Shown here: piece after piece, positions 16,517-25,320 of the stretch
Position numbering within the stretch: position 1 is the first letter of the stretch
Layout: every line of letters starts with the position of its first letter
NCBI GenBank assembly: GCA_027306605.1
Contig: DAHUZK010000058.1
Coordinates: 1-64,000, forward strand
From: Acidimicrobiaceae bacterium
GTDB taxonomy: Bacteria > Actinomycetota > Acidimicrobiia > Acidimicrobiales > RAAP-2
DNA length: 64,000 bases
Direction of reading: 5' to 3'
Position numbers and translations under genes: made by a program
The notes under the pieces: model-generated
The model's database searches: none
Seen by the model: only the letters and a program-made list of their open reading frames with translations
What the model was told of the DNA's origin: nothing

Positions 16517-17458
16517 ATGTCGACGTTGCACCTCGAGCCGATCGTGGAGAGCACGCCTCTGGCGCGCCACTGGGTCGCGGCGCGCCTGCGCGGGCTGCCC
16601 GACGAGATCGCGGGGTGCGCGGCACTCCTGACCTCGGAACTGGTGACGAACGCCGTCCTGCACGCGGCGACCCCGATGAGCGTGACGGTGCACGTCCTGC
16701 CGGGCCGCATCCGGATCGACGTCGCCGACGGCGATCCGACGTTCCCCACCCTGAAGGAGTACAGCCGGGACGCTTCGACCGGAAGAGGGCTGACGCTCTT
16801 CAAGGCCCTGGCGTCGGACTGGGGGGTCCAGCCCGTCGAGGGCGGCAAGATCGTCTGGTTCGAGCTGCCGGTCGATCACCCGGTTGCTCCGACGAGCGTG
16901 TCGGACGGGAGCTTCCGCTTCGACCTGGCCGGACTCATGACACCGCCGTCTGGCCGCGACGAAGCGTCCCCCGAGGTGCCCGTGCGGCTGCTCGGCGTCC
17001 CGGTGCACCTCCTGCAGATGGCCGGCCAGGAGTACGAGGCCCTCCTTCGCGAGCTTCGCCTGATGAAGGAACGATCAGAGGCGATTTCGGGCGCCCCGGC
17101 ACTGCCTGAACGCCTGTCCGTGCTCGTGGGGGGGATCGGCGCCGGCTTCACGGCACTCGGACCCGGCATGGACGAGGTCTGGCAGCGCGCCGTGGACAGC
17201 GAGGTCGAGACGTTCGACTGGGCGCTGGAGCTTCCACGGTCGGCCTCGGCGGCCTGCGAGCTCTACGACACCCTGCTGGACGAGGCCACCGAGTTCGGCA
17301 TCTCCCAACGACTCCTCACGCTCCCGGCGTCGCCGGCCAGCGTGGCCGTACGCCGCTGGTTCCTCTCGGAGCTGATCCGCCAGCTCCACGGCGAGCCGGC
17401 CGTCGCCTGGGCCGCCAGCCGCTTCCACCGCGGGCTCACGACGATTCCGGCTCGCTGA
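16517..17458 (+). CDS. HATPase domain protein with an uncharacterised C-terminal region
   Basis: A 313-aa cytoplasmic protein divergent from the sigma operon. Residues about 1-115 form an RsbW/HATPase_c_2 ATP-binding domain: N-box ELVTNAVLHA, then ADGDP as the G1 region and TGRGLTLFKAL as G2, complete unlike the neighbouring anti-sigma factor. The rest, about 190 residues, is helical and I do not recognise it. A serine kinase or anti-sigma role acting on the STAS protein next door fits but is inference. I chose ATG 16517; GTG 16466 would add 17 residues. A GGGTAC box at 16498-16503 behind GAAT could be a SigF-type promoter giving a nearly leaderless message. Confidence 0.8.
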   Translation: MSTLHLEPIVESTPLARHWVAARLRGLPDEIAGCAALLTSELVTNAVLHAATPMSVTVHVLPGRIRIDVADGDPTFPTLKEYSRDASTGRGLTLFKALASDWGVQPVEGGKIVWFELPVDHPVAPTSVSDGSFRFDLAGLMTPPSGRDEASPEVPVRLLGVPVHLLQMAGQEYEALLRELRLMKERSEAISGAPALPERLSVLVGGIGAGFTALGPGMDEVWQRAVDSEVETFDWALELPRSASAACELYDTLLDEATEFGISQRLLTLPASPASVAVRRWFLSELIRQLHGEPAVAWAASRFHRGLTTIPAR

Positions 17459-17480
17459 CTCAGCGCCGCCGGCCGATGAC

Positions 17481-18062
17481 TCAGCGCCGCTTGCCCATGG
17501 CCTTCCGCAGGACCTTGCCGTAGTGCTCGAGGCCCTCGCTGGAGAGCGCGGCCGCGGGCCCACTGGCGATCGAGACCCGCTCGGGCACGATGCCCCAGAC
17601 GGGGACGTCGAGCTCGGTCCACCACTCGACCGTCGCCTCCAGGTCATTGGTCCCGAGGCGGGCGGAGCAGATCACCACCCCCGCCGGGATGTCCCGAGGC
17701 GTCATGCCGAGCGTGCTGACCACCCGGTTCGGCTCCACCCCTCCGGCCCGGGTCGGGATCACGACCGCGTCGGCCCGGCTGAGCGCAGCCTGCACGACCG
17801 TGCCCTCCCCCGGAGGGGTGTCGACGACGATGATGCCGTCTTCCCGGTTCATCGCCTTGCCCACCGTGCGGACCGAAGGGCCCTCGACGAGCTCGACGCC
17901 CTCGATCGGGTCGGCGTCGTACCACTCGGCCGTCGACCCCTGCGGGTCGGCATCGACCAGGATGACCGGTCCCTGGTTGCGGCCCACCGCCACGGCTGCC
18001 AGGTACACCGAGGTGGTCGTCTTTCCCACTCCACCCTTCACGTTGCTCACCACGATGTTCAT
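17481..18062 (-). CDS. ParA/MinD-family P-loop ATPase
   Basis: A 193-aa ParA-like ATPase. The deviant Walker A KGGVGKTT is at residues 10-17, followed by LVDADPQGSTAEW, the IIVVDTPPG switch II and the VVIPTRAGGVE loop. It lacks a ParB or centromere partner next door, and its length fits orphan ParA-like proteins that place other cargoes. ATG at 18062 sits 13 codons into a longer open frame; the upstream residues are not conserved. It ends convergently 22 bases from the HATPase gene. The cargo is unknown. Confidence 0.82.
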   Translation of the reverse strand: MNIVVSNVKGGVGKTTTSVYLAAVAVGRNQGPVILVDADPQGSTAEWYDADPIEGVELVEGPSVRTVGKAMNREDGIIVVDTPPGEGTVVQAALSRADAVVIPTRAGGVEPNRVVSTLGMTPRDIPAGVVICSARLGTNDLEATVEWWTELDVPVWGIVPERVSIASGPAAALSSEGLEHYGKVLRKAMGKRR

Positions 18063-18126
18063 GTGCGTCGGGTCCCCCACGGCTCGGAATTTCGGCCCCA
18101 CGGTACCGGTCCCCGGCCGCCGTGGG

Positions 18127-18972
18127 TCACGGCAGGAGGAGCAGGCCGAGGCGGCGGCGGGTGACGATCACGCCCACGACGGCCATGGCGACGAGGTAGG
18201 CGATGTGGCCCGTCAGGGCCCAGCTCCAGACGCCCAGATCGGCGGCACGGACGAGGACCACCCCCTGGTAGAGGGGGGTGACCCGTACGACGGCCTGCAG
18301 CCAGCCGGGATAGACGGTCAGCGGGTAGAAGGTCGCCGAGAAGAGAAAGAGCGGGATGAAGGCGAGGGAGACCATGTCGAAGTCCTGCCAGGTCCGCATG
18401 AAGGTGGTCCCGGCCATGCCGGCCGAGGCGAAGGCGAGGCTGATCAGAACGGCCGCCGGCCAGCACAACACCGCCCACGGGGTGACGACGTAGCCCAGCA
18501 TCGCCATGATGGCGAGGAAGGCGGCCGAATACAGCGCCCCGCGCAGCACGCACCAGCTCAGCTCCCCCAGGGCGACGTCCCCCACGCCGAGGGGGGTGGC
18601 CAGCATGGCGTCGTAGGTCTTGGCGATCTTGAGCTTGAAGAAGACGAGGAAGGTCGAATCGAGCATGGCGCCGTTCATGGCCGACGAAGCCAGCAAACCC
18701 GGGGCCACGAACGCCGTATAGGGGACGGACCGACCGTCGACGTTGACCGGTCCGACGAGGTGTGACAGCCCCACTCCGATGGAGAGGAGGTAGAAGAGCG
18801 GCTCGAAGAACCCGGAGACGATGAAGATCCACGAGCGCCGATAGACGAGGATGTTGCGCTCCAGCACTCTCGAGGCGTGCCGTCCCCCGAGGAACGAGAG
18901 CGGCGTGATACGCGCCACCACGCCCGGCGGCCGCCGGTCGAGGGCATCGTTGGTCGGGGCCGTCGTCGTCAT
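18127..18972 (-). CDS. ABC-2 type transporter permease (DrrB-like), second copy
   Basis: Six-helix ABC-2 export permease, 281 aa. A cytoplasmic N-terminus precedes the first helix near SWIFIVSGFFEPLFYLL, and the conserved PLFLFSATFYPL...YPGWLQAVVRVTPLY segment precedes the last helices. It is clearly paralogous to the next permease (shared FSxTFxP and VxxTPL motifs) and forms with it and the ATPase a DrrAB-type exporter. It starts just after the upstream permease's stop. Substrate unknown; DrrAB members export drugs, lipids or polyketides. Confidence 0.9.
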   Translation of the reverse strand: MTTTAPTNDALDRRPPGVVARITPLSFLGGRHASRVLERNILVYRRSWIFIVSGFFEPLFYLLSIGVGLSHLVGPVNVDGRSVPYTAFVAPGLLASSAMNGAMLDSTFLVFFKLKIAKTYDAMLATPLGVGDVALGELSWCVLRGALYSAAFLAIMAMLGYVVTPWAVLCWPAAVLISLAFASAGMAGTTFMRTWQDFDMVSLAFIPLFLFSATFYPLTVYPGWLQAVVRVTPLYQGVVLVRAADLGVWSWALTGHIAYLVAMAVVGVIVTRRRLGLLLLP

Positions 18973-18976
18973 CGCC

Positions 18977-19825
18977 TCACACCACCAGCCGCCGGGAGAA
19001 GGTGCGACGTCCTACGGCGTAGCCGGCGAGGGCCACGGCGAGCAGATAGGCCGCGTGCCCGAGGTCGGCCCAACCGACCGTGCCGAGGGTGAGGTCGCGG
19101 CAGAGCGCAACCCCGTGGAACAACGGCGTCGCGTACGCCACGGCCTGCAACCAGGCCGGCAGCTGCGAGATGGGGAAGAAGGTGCCCGAGAACAGGAACA
19201 TCGGGATGATGGCAAAGCGGTACAGCGTCGAGAAGGAGGAATCCTTGTCCTGTGTGGCGGCGAACGCGCTGACCGGTGCCGCGAAGGCGATGCCGGTCAG
19301 GACGGCCGCGGGCAGCGCCGCGACGGCCCACGGCGAGTGCACGACACCGAAGGCGGCCATGACTGCGAGGTAGATCGACACCACGATGGCCAGCCGTGCG
19401 CCGATCCAGGCCAGGTGTCCCCGCAGGACGTCGTAGACGCTGAGGGGCGCCGCCAGTTGAGCCAGGTACGTGCGCATCCACTTGATCGCGCCCATCACCG
19501 GATACGTGGCGTCGTTCGTTCCGATCTGCATGCACGTCCCGGCCAGCAGGCCCGGCGCGAGGAAGGCCACGTAGCTCACCCCCTCCACCCCGTGGGAGTG
19601 CTTGTCGATCAGCGATCCGAGCGCGACCCCCATTGCCGCCAGGTAGAGCACGGGGATCAGGAAGCTCGTCACGACCGAGCTCCGCCACGTCCGCCGGTAC
19701 TGGTACGCCCAGTAGCCTGCGGCCCGCAACCACATGGGGGTGGTGAAGCGCCTGCTCGGGATGTTGCCGTCGGGCCCCGAGGAGGCCGGGCCCCCCGACG
19801 CCCCGATGCCGCTCAGGGCGGTCAC
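18977..19825 (-). CDS. ABC-2 type transporter permease (DrrB-like), first copy
   Basis: Export permease of 282 aa with six predicted membrane helices; the helix IPVLYLAAMGVAL is near residue 60 and MFLFSGTFFPISQLPAWLQAVAYATPLFHG near 210. It starts at GTG three bases after the ATPase stop, so the three genes form one transcript. Two different permeases with one ATPase suggest a heterodimeric membrane channel. Confidence 0.9.
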   Translation of the reverse strand: MTALSGIGASGGPASSGPDGNIPSRRFTTPMWLRAAGYWAYQYRRTWRSSVVTSFLIPVLYLAAMGVALGSLIDKHSHGVEGVSYVAFLAPGLLAGTCMQIGTNDATYPVMGAIKWMRTYLAQLAAPLSVYDVLRGHLAWIGARLAIVVSIYLAVMAAFGVVHSPWAVAALPAAVLTGIAFAAPVSAFAATQDKDSSFSTLYRFAIIPMFLFSGTFFPISQLPAWLQAVAYATPLFHGVALCRDLTLGTVGWADLGHAAYLLAVALAGYAVGRRTFSRRLVV

Positions 19826-19828
19826 GGG

Positions 19829-20839
19829 TCAGTCGACCAGGGTGCGGCCGGTCAGCCGCAGGAACACGTCCTCGAGGGTGGACCGCCGCACGAGCGTGCT
19901 CCGGGCCACGTGGCCGCGGCGCGCCACCTCGGCCAGGGCGGCGTCGCCGTCGTCGGTGTACAGGAGGATCCGGTCCGGGAGGACCTCTTGGCGTTCGGCC
20001 AGCTCGAGGAGCGACGGTGCCACCTCTTCGTGCTCACCCGGCGCGAAGCGAAGCTCGACGACCTCCTTGGTCGAGAAGGCCTCGATGAGCTGGCGCGGCG
20101 ATCCCTCGGCGGCGAAGCGGCCCTTGTCCATGACGACCAGGCGGTCGCACAGCTGCTCGGCCTCGTCCATGTAATGGGTCGTGATGACCAGGGTCACGCC
20201 GTCCTGCTTGAGCCTGTACAGCCGGTCCCACAGGAGGTGGCGGGCCTGGGGGTCGAGTCCGGTGGTGGGCTCGTCCAGGACGAGCAGGTCCGGGTTCGAG
20301 ATGAGCGCACGGGCGATGGTGAGGCGCCGCTTCATGCCACCGGAAAGCGGATCGACCCGGTCGTGCGCCCGCTCGGTCAGCTGCGCGAACTCGAGCAGCT
20401 GACGGGCGCGGTCGCGGATCACCTTCTTCGGCAGGTCGAAGTAGCGCCCGTAGATCATGAGGTTGTCGAGGACGGTGAGCTCCAGGTCCAGCGAGTCCTC
20501 TTGCGGCACCACGCCCATGCGGGCACGGATGCGCGGCCCGTCGGACACGGGATCCATGCCGAGGACCCGGAGAGTGCCCCCGCTCAGCGGGCTGATGCAC
20601 GAGATCATCCGCATGGTGGAGGTCTTCCCGGCGCCGTTGGGTCCGAGAAAGCCGAACGACTCTCCCTTGGCGATGGTGAAGTCGACGTGGTCGACTGCGA
20701 CGAAGTCCCCGAAGCGCTTGACCAACCCGTGCGCCTCCACCATCGGGGCCGACGTGGCCCGCGGCCGACCGGGCTGCCCGTCCGGCCCGGGGCGCCGGGA
20801 ATCGGGGACGTCAGTCGTCGGCGGGGAATGTGACGTCAT
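19829..20839 (-). CDS. ABC exporter ATP-binding protein (DrrA-like)
   Basis: ATPase of 336 aa in the daunorubicin-resistance (DrrA) group. Walker A GPNGAGKTST, the LSGGMKRRLTIARAL signature, LLVLDEPTTGLDP Walker B and the TTHYMDEAE His loop are intact. The C-terminal 90 residues form the DrrA extension (GHVARSTLVRRSTLEDVFLRLTG). The N-terminus before VEAHGLVKRFG is a Pro/Ser-rich tail of about 33 residues. ATG at 20839; an open frame continues upstream only as an antisense shadow of the glucosidase gene. Divergent from the beta-glucosidase, 55 bases apart. Confidence 0.92.
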   Translation of the reverse strand: MTSHSPPTTDVPDSRRPGPDGQPGRPRATSAPMVEAHGLVKRFGDFVAVDHVDFTIAKGESFGFLGPNGAGKTSTMRMISCISPLSGGTLRVLGMDPVSDGPRIRARMGVVPQEDSLDLELTVLDNLMIYGRYFDLPKKVIRDRARQLLEFAQLTERAHDRVDPLSGGMKRRLTIARALISNPDLLVLDEPTTGLDPQARHLLWDRLYRLKQDGVTLVITTHYMDEAEQLCDRLVVMDKGRFAAEGSPRQLIEAFSTKEVVELRFAPGEHEEVAPSLLELAERQEVLPDRILLYTDDGDAALAEVARRGHVARSTLVRRSTLEDVFLRLTGRTLVD

Positions 20840-20894
20840 CGTCAGTGAACGATACCGTGCCGCCCACCGAGCACACACAAGCAGAGGGTGGACC

Positions 20895-22088
20895 ATGAGC
20901 GGAACCGGAGACCTGCGGTCGTTTCCCGAGCAATTCACCTGGGGCACGGCGACCGCCGCGCACCAGATCGAAGGCGGGAACACCAACAACGACTGGTGGG
21001 CCTTCGAACACGCGCCTGGTTCGGTTTGCCGCGAGCCGTCGGGTGACTGCTGCGACTCCTGGGACCGCTGGGCCGAGGACGCCGACCTCGTCGCCGGTCT
21101 CGGTCTCGACAACTACCGCTTCTCGGTGGAATGGAGCCGTATCGAGCCGGAAGACGGTGAGTTCTCCCGGGCCGCTCTCGATCACTACCGGCGCCAATGC
21201 GCCGGTCTGCGCCAGCGCGGCGTCGATCCTGTCGTCACCCTCCATCACTTCACCACACCTCTGTGGCTCAGCCGCATGGGCGGCTGGGAGTCGGACACGG
21301 CGGTCGAACGCTTCGCCCGCTTCTGCACCGTCGTCTCCGAGGCGCTCGGTGACGTGATGTCGAGTGTCTGCACCATGAACGAACCGAACATCGTGGCGAC
21401 GATGGGTTGGCTGGCCGGGCTGTTCCCCCCCGGCAAGTCGGACGTCGAACTGTCGAGGCAGGTGGCGGAGCGGCTCACTCGAGCGCACCGCGTGGCGGTG
21501 GACGCCGTGCGGGGGACGGCGCCGGGCATCCCCGTCGGCCTCACCTTGTCCATGACGGACTACCAGCCGGTGCCGGGGGGCGAGGAGCGGCTGGAGAGCA
21601 TTCGGCACCATTCCGAGGACGTCTTCCTCGACGCGATCGAGGGAGACGACTTCCTCGGCGTGCAGGTGTACACACGGATGCTCATCGGTCCTGATGGTTG
21701 GGTCGGGAACGAGCCCGGTGTCCCGGTGCTCGACATGGGCTACGAGTTCTACCCCGCCTCGCTCGGCAACTGCCTGCGCCGGGCCTGGGACTACACCGAC
21801 GGCGCCATCCCGCTCAGTGTGACCGAGAACGGGATCGGCACGCTCGATGACGATCAGCGGATCGACTACGTGCACCAGGCGCTCGTCGGTGTCCTCGACG
21901 CCATCGACGACGGCGTCGACGTACGCGGCTACACCTACTGGTCCCTGCTCGACAACTTCGAATGGGCACTCGGCTACAAACCCCACTTCGGCATCGTGGC
22001 CGTCGACCGCGAAACGTTCGCCCGCACGCCCAAGCCCAGCGCGGCCTGGTTGGCCGAGATCGCCGCGGCCAACGCGCTCCCGTCCTGA
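20895..22088 (+). CDS. Glycoside hydrolase family 1 beta-glucosidase
   Basis: Cytoplasmic GH1 enzyme of 397 aa, at the short end of the family (usually 440-480 aa), with several loops reduced. N-terminal signature FTWGTATAAHQIEG; acid/base Glu in TMNEPN near residue 162; nucleophile Glu in VTENGIG near 311; active-site WSLLDNFEWALGY. All catalytic residues are present, so a retaining beta-glucosidase/galactosidase is expected; the exact sugar is not visible. ATG 20895 lies after GAGGGTGGACC. It ends nine bases from the convergent hydrolase; a CCTGA/TCAGG inverted repeat spans both stops. Confidence 0.93.
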   Translation: MSGTGDLRSFPEQFTWGTATAAHQIEGGNTNNDWWAFEHAPGSVCREPSGDCCDSWDRWAEDADLVAGLGLDNYRFSVEWSRIEPEDGEFSRAALDHYRRQCAGLRQRGVDPVVTLHHFTTPLWLSRMGGWESDTAVERFARFCTVVSEALGDVMSSVCTMNEPNIVATMGWLAGLFPPGKSDVELSRQVAERLTRAHRVAVDAVRGTAPGIPVGLTLSMTDYQPVPGGEERLESIRHHSEDVFLDAIEGDDFLGVQVYTRMLIGPDGWVGNEPGVPVLDMGYEFYPASLGNCLRRAWDYTDGAIPLSVTENGIGTLDDDQRIDYVHQALVGVLDAIDDGVDVRGYTYWSLLDNFEWALGYKPHFGIVAVDRETFARTPKPSAAWLAEIAAANALPS

Positions 22089-22097
22089 AGCCGGCTC

Positions 22098-22967
22098 TCA
22101 GGCGGCGGCCAAGGACGCGTTGGCGACGACGGCCTCGGTGATCCTGGCCCAGAGGGGCTGCGGCAGGTCGTGGCCCATGCCCGGGATGGTGATCAGCGTG
22201 GCGTCCGGCACCGCAGCCGCGGTCGCCTGCCCCCCACTCAGTGTCACCAAGGGGTCGTCCTCGCCGTGCACGACGAGAAAGGGCATCCGCACGCCACGCA
22301 AACCGGCAGTCCGGTCGGGCGACGCCAGGATGGCGGCGAGCTGGCGTACCGTGCCCTCGGGTCGGTACGCCCTGTCGTAGGCGGCGGCGGCCCGGTCCCG
22401 GAGCAGCTGGTCGTCGGTGGGGTACCCGGGCGATCCGATGACCTTGCTGCCGGCCACACTGGCCTCGACGGCTTCGTGGCGTGACGTCGCCACCGGTCGC
22501 AGAAGCGCGCTCATCGCCTCGCCCGTCGGAGCGCCGACCGCGCGATCACCGGTCGTGGACATGATGGAAGCCGCGGACAAGAAGCGCTCTCCATGGTTGA
22601 TGGTGAGTGCCTGCGTGATCATGCCTCCCATGGAGACCCCGACCACGTGGGTCCGGGCGATACCGAGCGCGTCCAACAACGCTGCGGCGTCGTCGGCCAT
22701 GTTCTCGATCCGATAGGGCGCCGACGAACCGTCACCGCCGAGAAGGGCAGCCAGGTCCGGAGTGCCCTCGAAGCCTGTCGAGAGGCCGCAGTCGCGATTG
22801 TCGAAGCGGACGACGAAGAAGCCTGCCTCGCGCAGCCCGTCGACGAATCCCTGGGGCCAGGCGATGAGCTGCGCACCGAGGCCCATGACGAGCAGGAGCG
22901 CCGGGTCGCCGGGGTCCCCTTCCGTGGCGTACTCGATGTCGATCCCGTTCACGTGGGCGGTGGGCAC
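22098..22967 (-). CDS. Alpha/beta hydrolase
   Basis: Alpha/beta hydrolase, 289 aa. Oxyanion segment VMGLGAQ, nucleophile Ser in GVSMGGM near residue 114, acid in HGEDDPLV and His in GMGHDLP form a full triad. The sequence resembles actinobacterial esterases/lipases and TesA-type hydrolases such as those annotated near steroid or polyketide genes. No signal peptide. Substrate unknown. Confidence 0.9.
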   Translation of the reverse strand: MPTAHVNGIDIEYATEGDPGDPALLLVMGLGAQLIAWPQGFVDGLREAGFFVVRFDNRDCGLSTGFEGTPDLAALLGGDGSSAPYRIENMADDAAALLDALGIARTHVVGVSMGGMITQALTINHGERFLSAASIMSTTGDRAVGAPTGEAMSALLRPVATSRHEAVEASVAGSKVIGSPGYPTDDQLLRDRAAAAYDRAYRPEGTVRQLAAILASPDRTAGLRGVRMPFLVVHGEDDPLVTLSGGQATAAAVPDATLITIPGMGHDLPQPLWARITEAVVANASLAAA

Positions 22968-23119
22968 GCGTGGCTCCTTCCTTCTGTCTTCGACGTCTTC
23001 CTAGCAGGCAGCGATGCCCGGCCGCGGCCGGGTCGGGCCGCGGCCGGGGTAGCTTCGTCGAAGGGGATCGTGCGGGAGGGGCCGGGTGACGATGGACCTG
23101 CGGCAGCGGAGGGGCCTCC

Positions 23120-24952
23120 ATGGGTGAGCTCCTCGCCGTCGCGTTCGTCGGTGGACTGATCACCGGCCTCTCCCCCTGCATCGTCCCGGTCATCCCCGTG
23201 GTGGTGGCCGGCGGCGCCACCGGCTCGAACAGCCGGCGGCCCGTTCTCGTCGTGACCGGGCTGGTCGTCAGCTTCAGCCTCACGGTGCTCTTCGCTACGA
23301 CGGTCCTCGGGATTCTGCACCTTCCGGGCGACCTCTTGTTCTGGCTCGGGATCGGTTTGCTCGGCGCCGTCTCGCTCGGCCTTCTGATCCCTGGGCTCGG
23401 TGACCTGCTCGAACGCCCTTTCACCCGGCTCGGCGCTTCCCGCTACGCCAGCGAAGGAAGCGGCTTCGTATTGGGCCTCAGCCTCGGTCCCGTGTTCACG
23501 CCGTGCGCCGGGCCGGTGTTGACCGCCATCTCGGTCGCCGGGCAGCACGGCCGCGTCGGTCCGTCCGCGCTCGTCGTGACGCTCTTCTACGCGCTCGGCA
23601 TCGCGCTTCCCCTGCTCGTGCTGGCCGTCGTGGCACAGCGGGCTGCGACGAGCTGGACCTCCCTCAGACGGCACCTGCCCGCGGTGCGCCGTGCGGCCGG
23701 CGTCCTGCTGGGCGCGGCGACCCTGGCTCTCGCCTTCAACTGGCTGGGCGTCCTGCAGAGGGACGTTCCGGGTTATACGACGGCCCTCGAGGACCACATC
23801 GAATCGACCGGCTCGGCGTGTGCACGCCTCCGACAGGTCAGCGGCGAACACCAGAACCAGTTCGCAGCGGCGAACGCCCGCCTGGAGGGCAAGACGGCCA
23901 CCTGCTCGGTGACCGACGCGGGCAATGCCGAGAGCGGACGACTGGCCAGTGGCGCCTCGACGCGCAGACGGTCGACGGGGTCAGGAACGACGACGGGGTC
24001 CACCATCGCGCAAAGGACGACGAACACGTTCACGGCTTCGAAGACCGACCTGCCGGCGCTCGGCCGTGCGCCCGATTTCACCGGCATCACAGCCTGGTTC
24101 AACACGCCGGGCGACCGACCCCTGAGAATGAGCGAGCTGCGCGGCAAGGTTGTGCTCGTCGACTTCTGGACGTACTCCTGCATCAACTGCCAGCGCGCGC
24201 TCCCCCATGTGGAGGCCTGGTACAACGACTACAAGAAGGACGGTTTCGTCGTGGTCGGCGTCTCGTCTCCCGAATTCGCCTTCGAGCACGTCGTGTCCAA
24301 CGTGGAGCACGCGGCCGGGAACCTGGGCGTCGACTACCCGGTCGCCGTGGACGACGGCCTCGCCACCTGGGACGCCTACAACAACGAGTACTGGCCCGCG
24401 GACTACCTGATCGACCCCACCGGGGTCGTGCGCGCCTACGACTTCGGGGAAGGTGGCTACGGCCGGATGGAGAGCGACATCCGCATGCTGCTCTCCGCCA
24501 ACGGAGTGGGCGACCTTCCGGCTCGGACGGACGTGCCCGACCGGACGCCCACCAGCCACGGCATCACCCCCGAGAGCTATCTCGGCTACGACCGTCTGGA
24601 CAACGAAGTCGGGTCCTCGGTGGCCCCGGACAAGGCCAAGGTGTACCAAGCTCCTTCCTCCATCTCGCCGAACAGCCTGGCGTTCGACGGAACCTGGACC
24701 GTGCACGGGGAGGAAGCCACGGCCGGCCCGGGTGCAACGCTCGTGCTCCAGTTCACTGCGGACGACGTCTACCTCGTGATGGGCGGCCAGGGCACGGTCG
24801 GCGTGTCGCTCGACGGACGACACACCGGTGCCGTGCGGGTCGGAGGCATACCGAAGCTCTACACGTTGCTCTCGGGGATCTCGCTCCAGACCGGCACCCT
24901 CACGCTGTCCGTCCCGCCCGGCGTCGAGGCCTACGACTTCACCTTCGGCTGA
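23120..24952 (+). CDS. dipZ: DipZ-like cytochrome c biogenesis/thioredoxin membrane protein
   Basis: Membrane-bound disulfide protein, 610 aa. Residues 1-215 form a CcdA/DsbD-type six-helix transporter with two proline-cysteine motifs: LSPCIVPV near 19 and FTPCAGPV near 136. A long extracytoplasmic linker (about 215-310) contains two extra Cys. Residues about 315-460 are a TlpA-like thioredoxin fold with CINC (Cys353-Cys356). The final 125 residues form the C-terminal beta domain characteristic of DipZ, ending with the DDVYLVMGGQG...GAVRVGG sequence. It passes reducing power from the cytoplasm to extracellular thiols. Monocistronic; CsbD follows about 130 bases later. Confidence 0.9.
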   Translation: MGELLAVAFVGGLITGLSPCIVPVIPVVVAGGATGSNSRRPVLVVTGLVVSFSLTVLFATTVLGILHLPGDLLFWLGIGLLGAVSLGLLIPGLGDLLERPFTRLGASRYASEGSGFVLGLSLGPVFTPCAGPVLTAISVAGQHGRVGPSALVVTLFYALGIALPLLVLAVVAQRAATSWTSLRRHLPAVRRAAGVLLGAATLALAFNWLGVLQRDVPGYTTALEDHIESTGSACARLRQVSGEHQNQFAAANARLEGKTATCSVTDAGNAESGRLASGASTRRRSTGSGTTTGSTIAQRTTNTFTASKTDLPALGRAPDFTGITAWFNTPGDRPLRMSELRGKVVLVDFWTYSCINCQRALPHVEAWYNDYKKDGFVVVGVSSPEFAFEHVVSNVEHAAGNLGVDYPVAVDDGLATWDAYNNEYWPADYLIDPTGVVRAYDFGEGGYGRMESDIRMLLSANGVGDLPARTDVPDRTPTSHGITPESYLGYDRLDNEVGSSVAPDKAKVYQAPSSISPNSLAFDGTWTVHGEEATAGPGATLVLQFTADDVYLVMGGQGTVGVSLDGRHTGAVRVGGIPKLYTLLSGISLQTGTLTLSVPPGVEAYDFTFG

Positions 24953-25023
24953 CGGGCTCGCCGGCCGTCTCCGTCTGGCCAGACGACATGGGCATTGCGC
25001 CCCCGAACCGGCCTCCTCCTGCT

Positions 25024-25049
25024 GATTGGCGCCGGCGCCGGCCGGGTAA
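25024..25049 (+). promoter_or_regulatory. Candidate SigB/SigF-type promoter before csbD-like gene
   Basis: GATT (25024-25027), 16 bases, GGGTAA (25044-25049), 31 bases before the CsbD start. It fits the relaxed Streptomyces-type SigB consensus GNNT, 14-16 bases, GGGTA. The arrangement GATTGG...GGGTA is shared with a motif before the encapsulin operon. Confidence 0.4.
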
Positions 25050-25080
25050 GGACCGCGTGAGCGAGAAGAGGAGGACGGGC

Positions 25081-25275
25081 ATGGCGCTCGAGGACAAGGC
25101 ACGCAACGCAGCACAGACGGCACGGGGCAAGGCGAAGAAGGTCGCCGGCGGGGCGACGGACGACAAGGGGCTCGAGGCGGAGGGCAAGGCGGACGAGACC
25201 ATGGGTCACCTCAAGCAGGCCGGAGAGAAGGTCAAGGACGCTGTCCGCGACGCCACGGAGCACGAGGACCGCTGA
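25081..25275 (+). CDS. CsbD family stress protein
   Basis: Small 64-aa Lys/Ala/Glu-rich amphipathic protein with the CsbD pattern: EDKARNAAQTARGKAKKVAGGATDD, then GLEAEGKADETMGHLKQAGEKVKD, a duplicated helical repeat. In Bacillus, CsbD is under SigB control; its molecular role is not known. A strong AGAGGAGGACGGGC ribosome site precedes the ATG. A SigF-type promoter motif is upstream. It ends 45 bases from the convergent acyl-CoA ligase. Confidence 0.9.
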   Translation: MALEDKARNAAQTARGKAKKVAGGATDDKGLEAEGKADETMGHLKQAGEKVKDAVRDATEHEDR

Positions 25276-25320
25276 ACCGCGAGCGGATCACCGCAGCCGC
25301 CGGCGGACGCCCGGCCCTGT

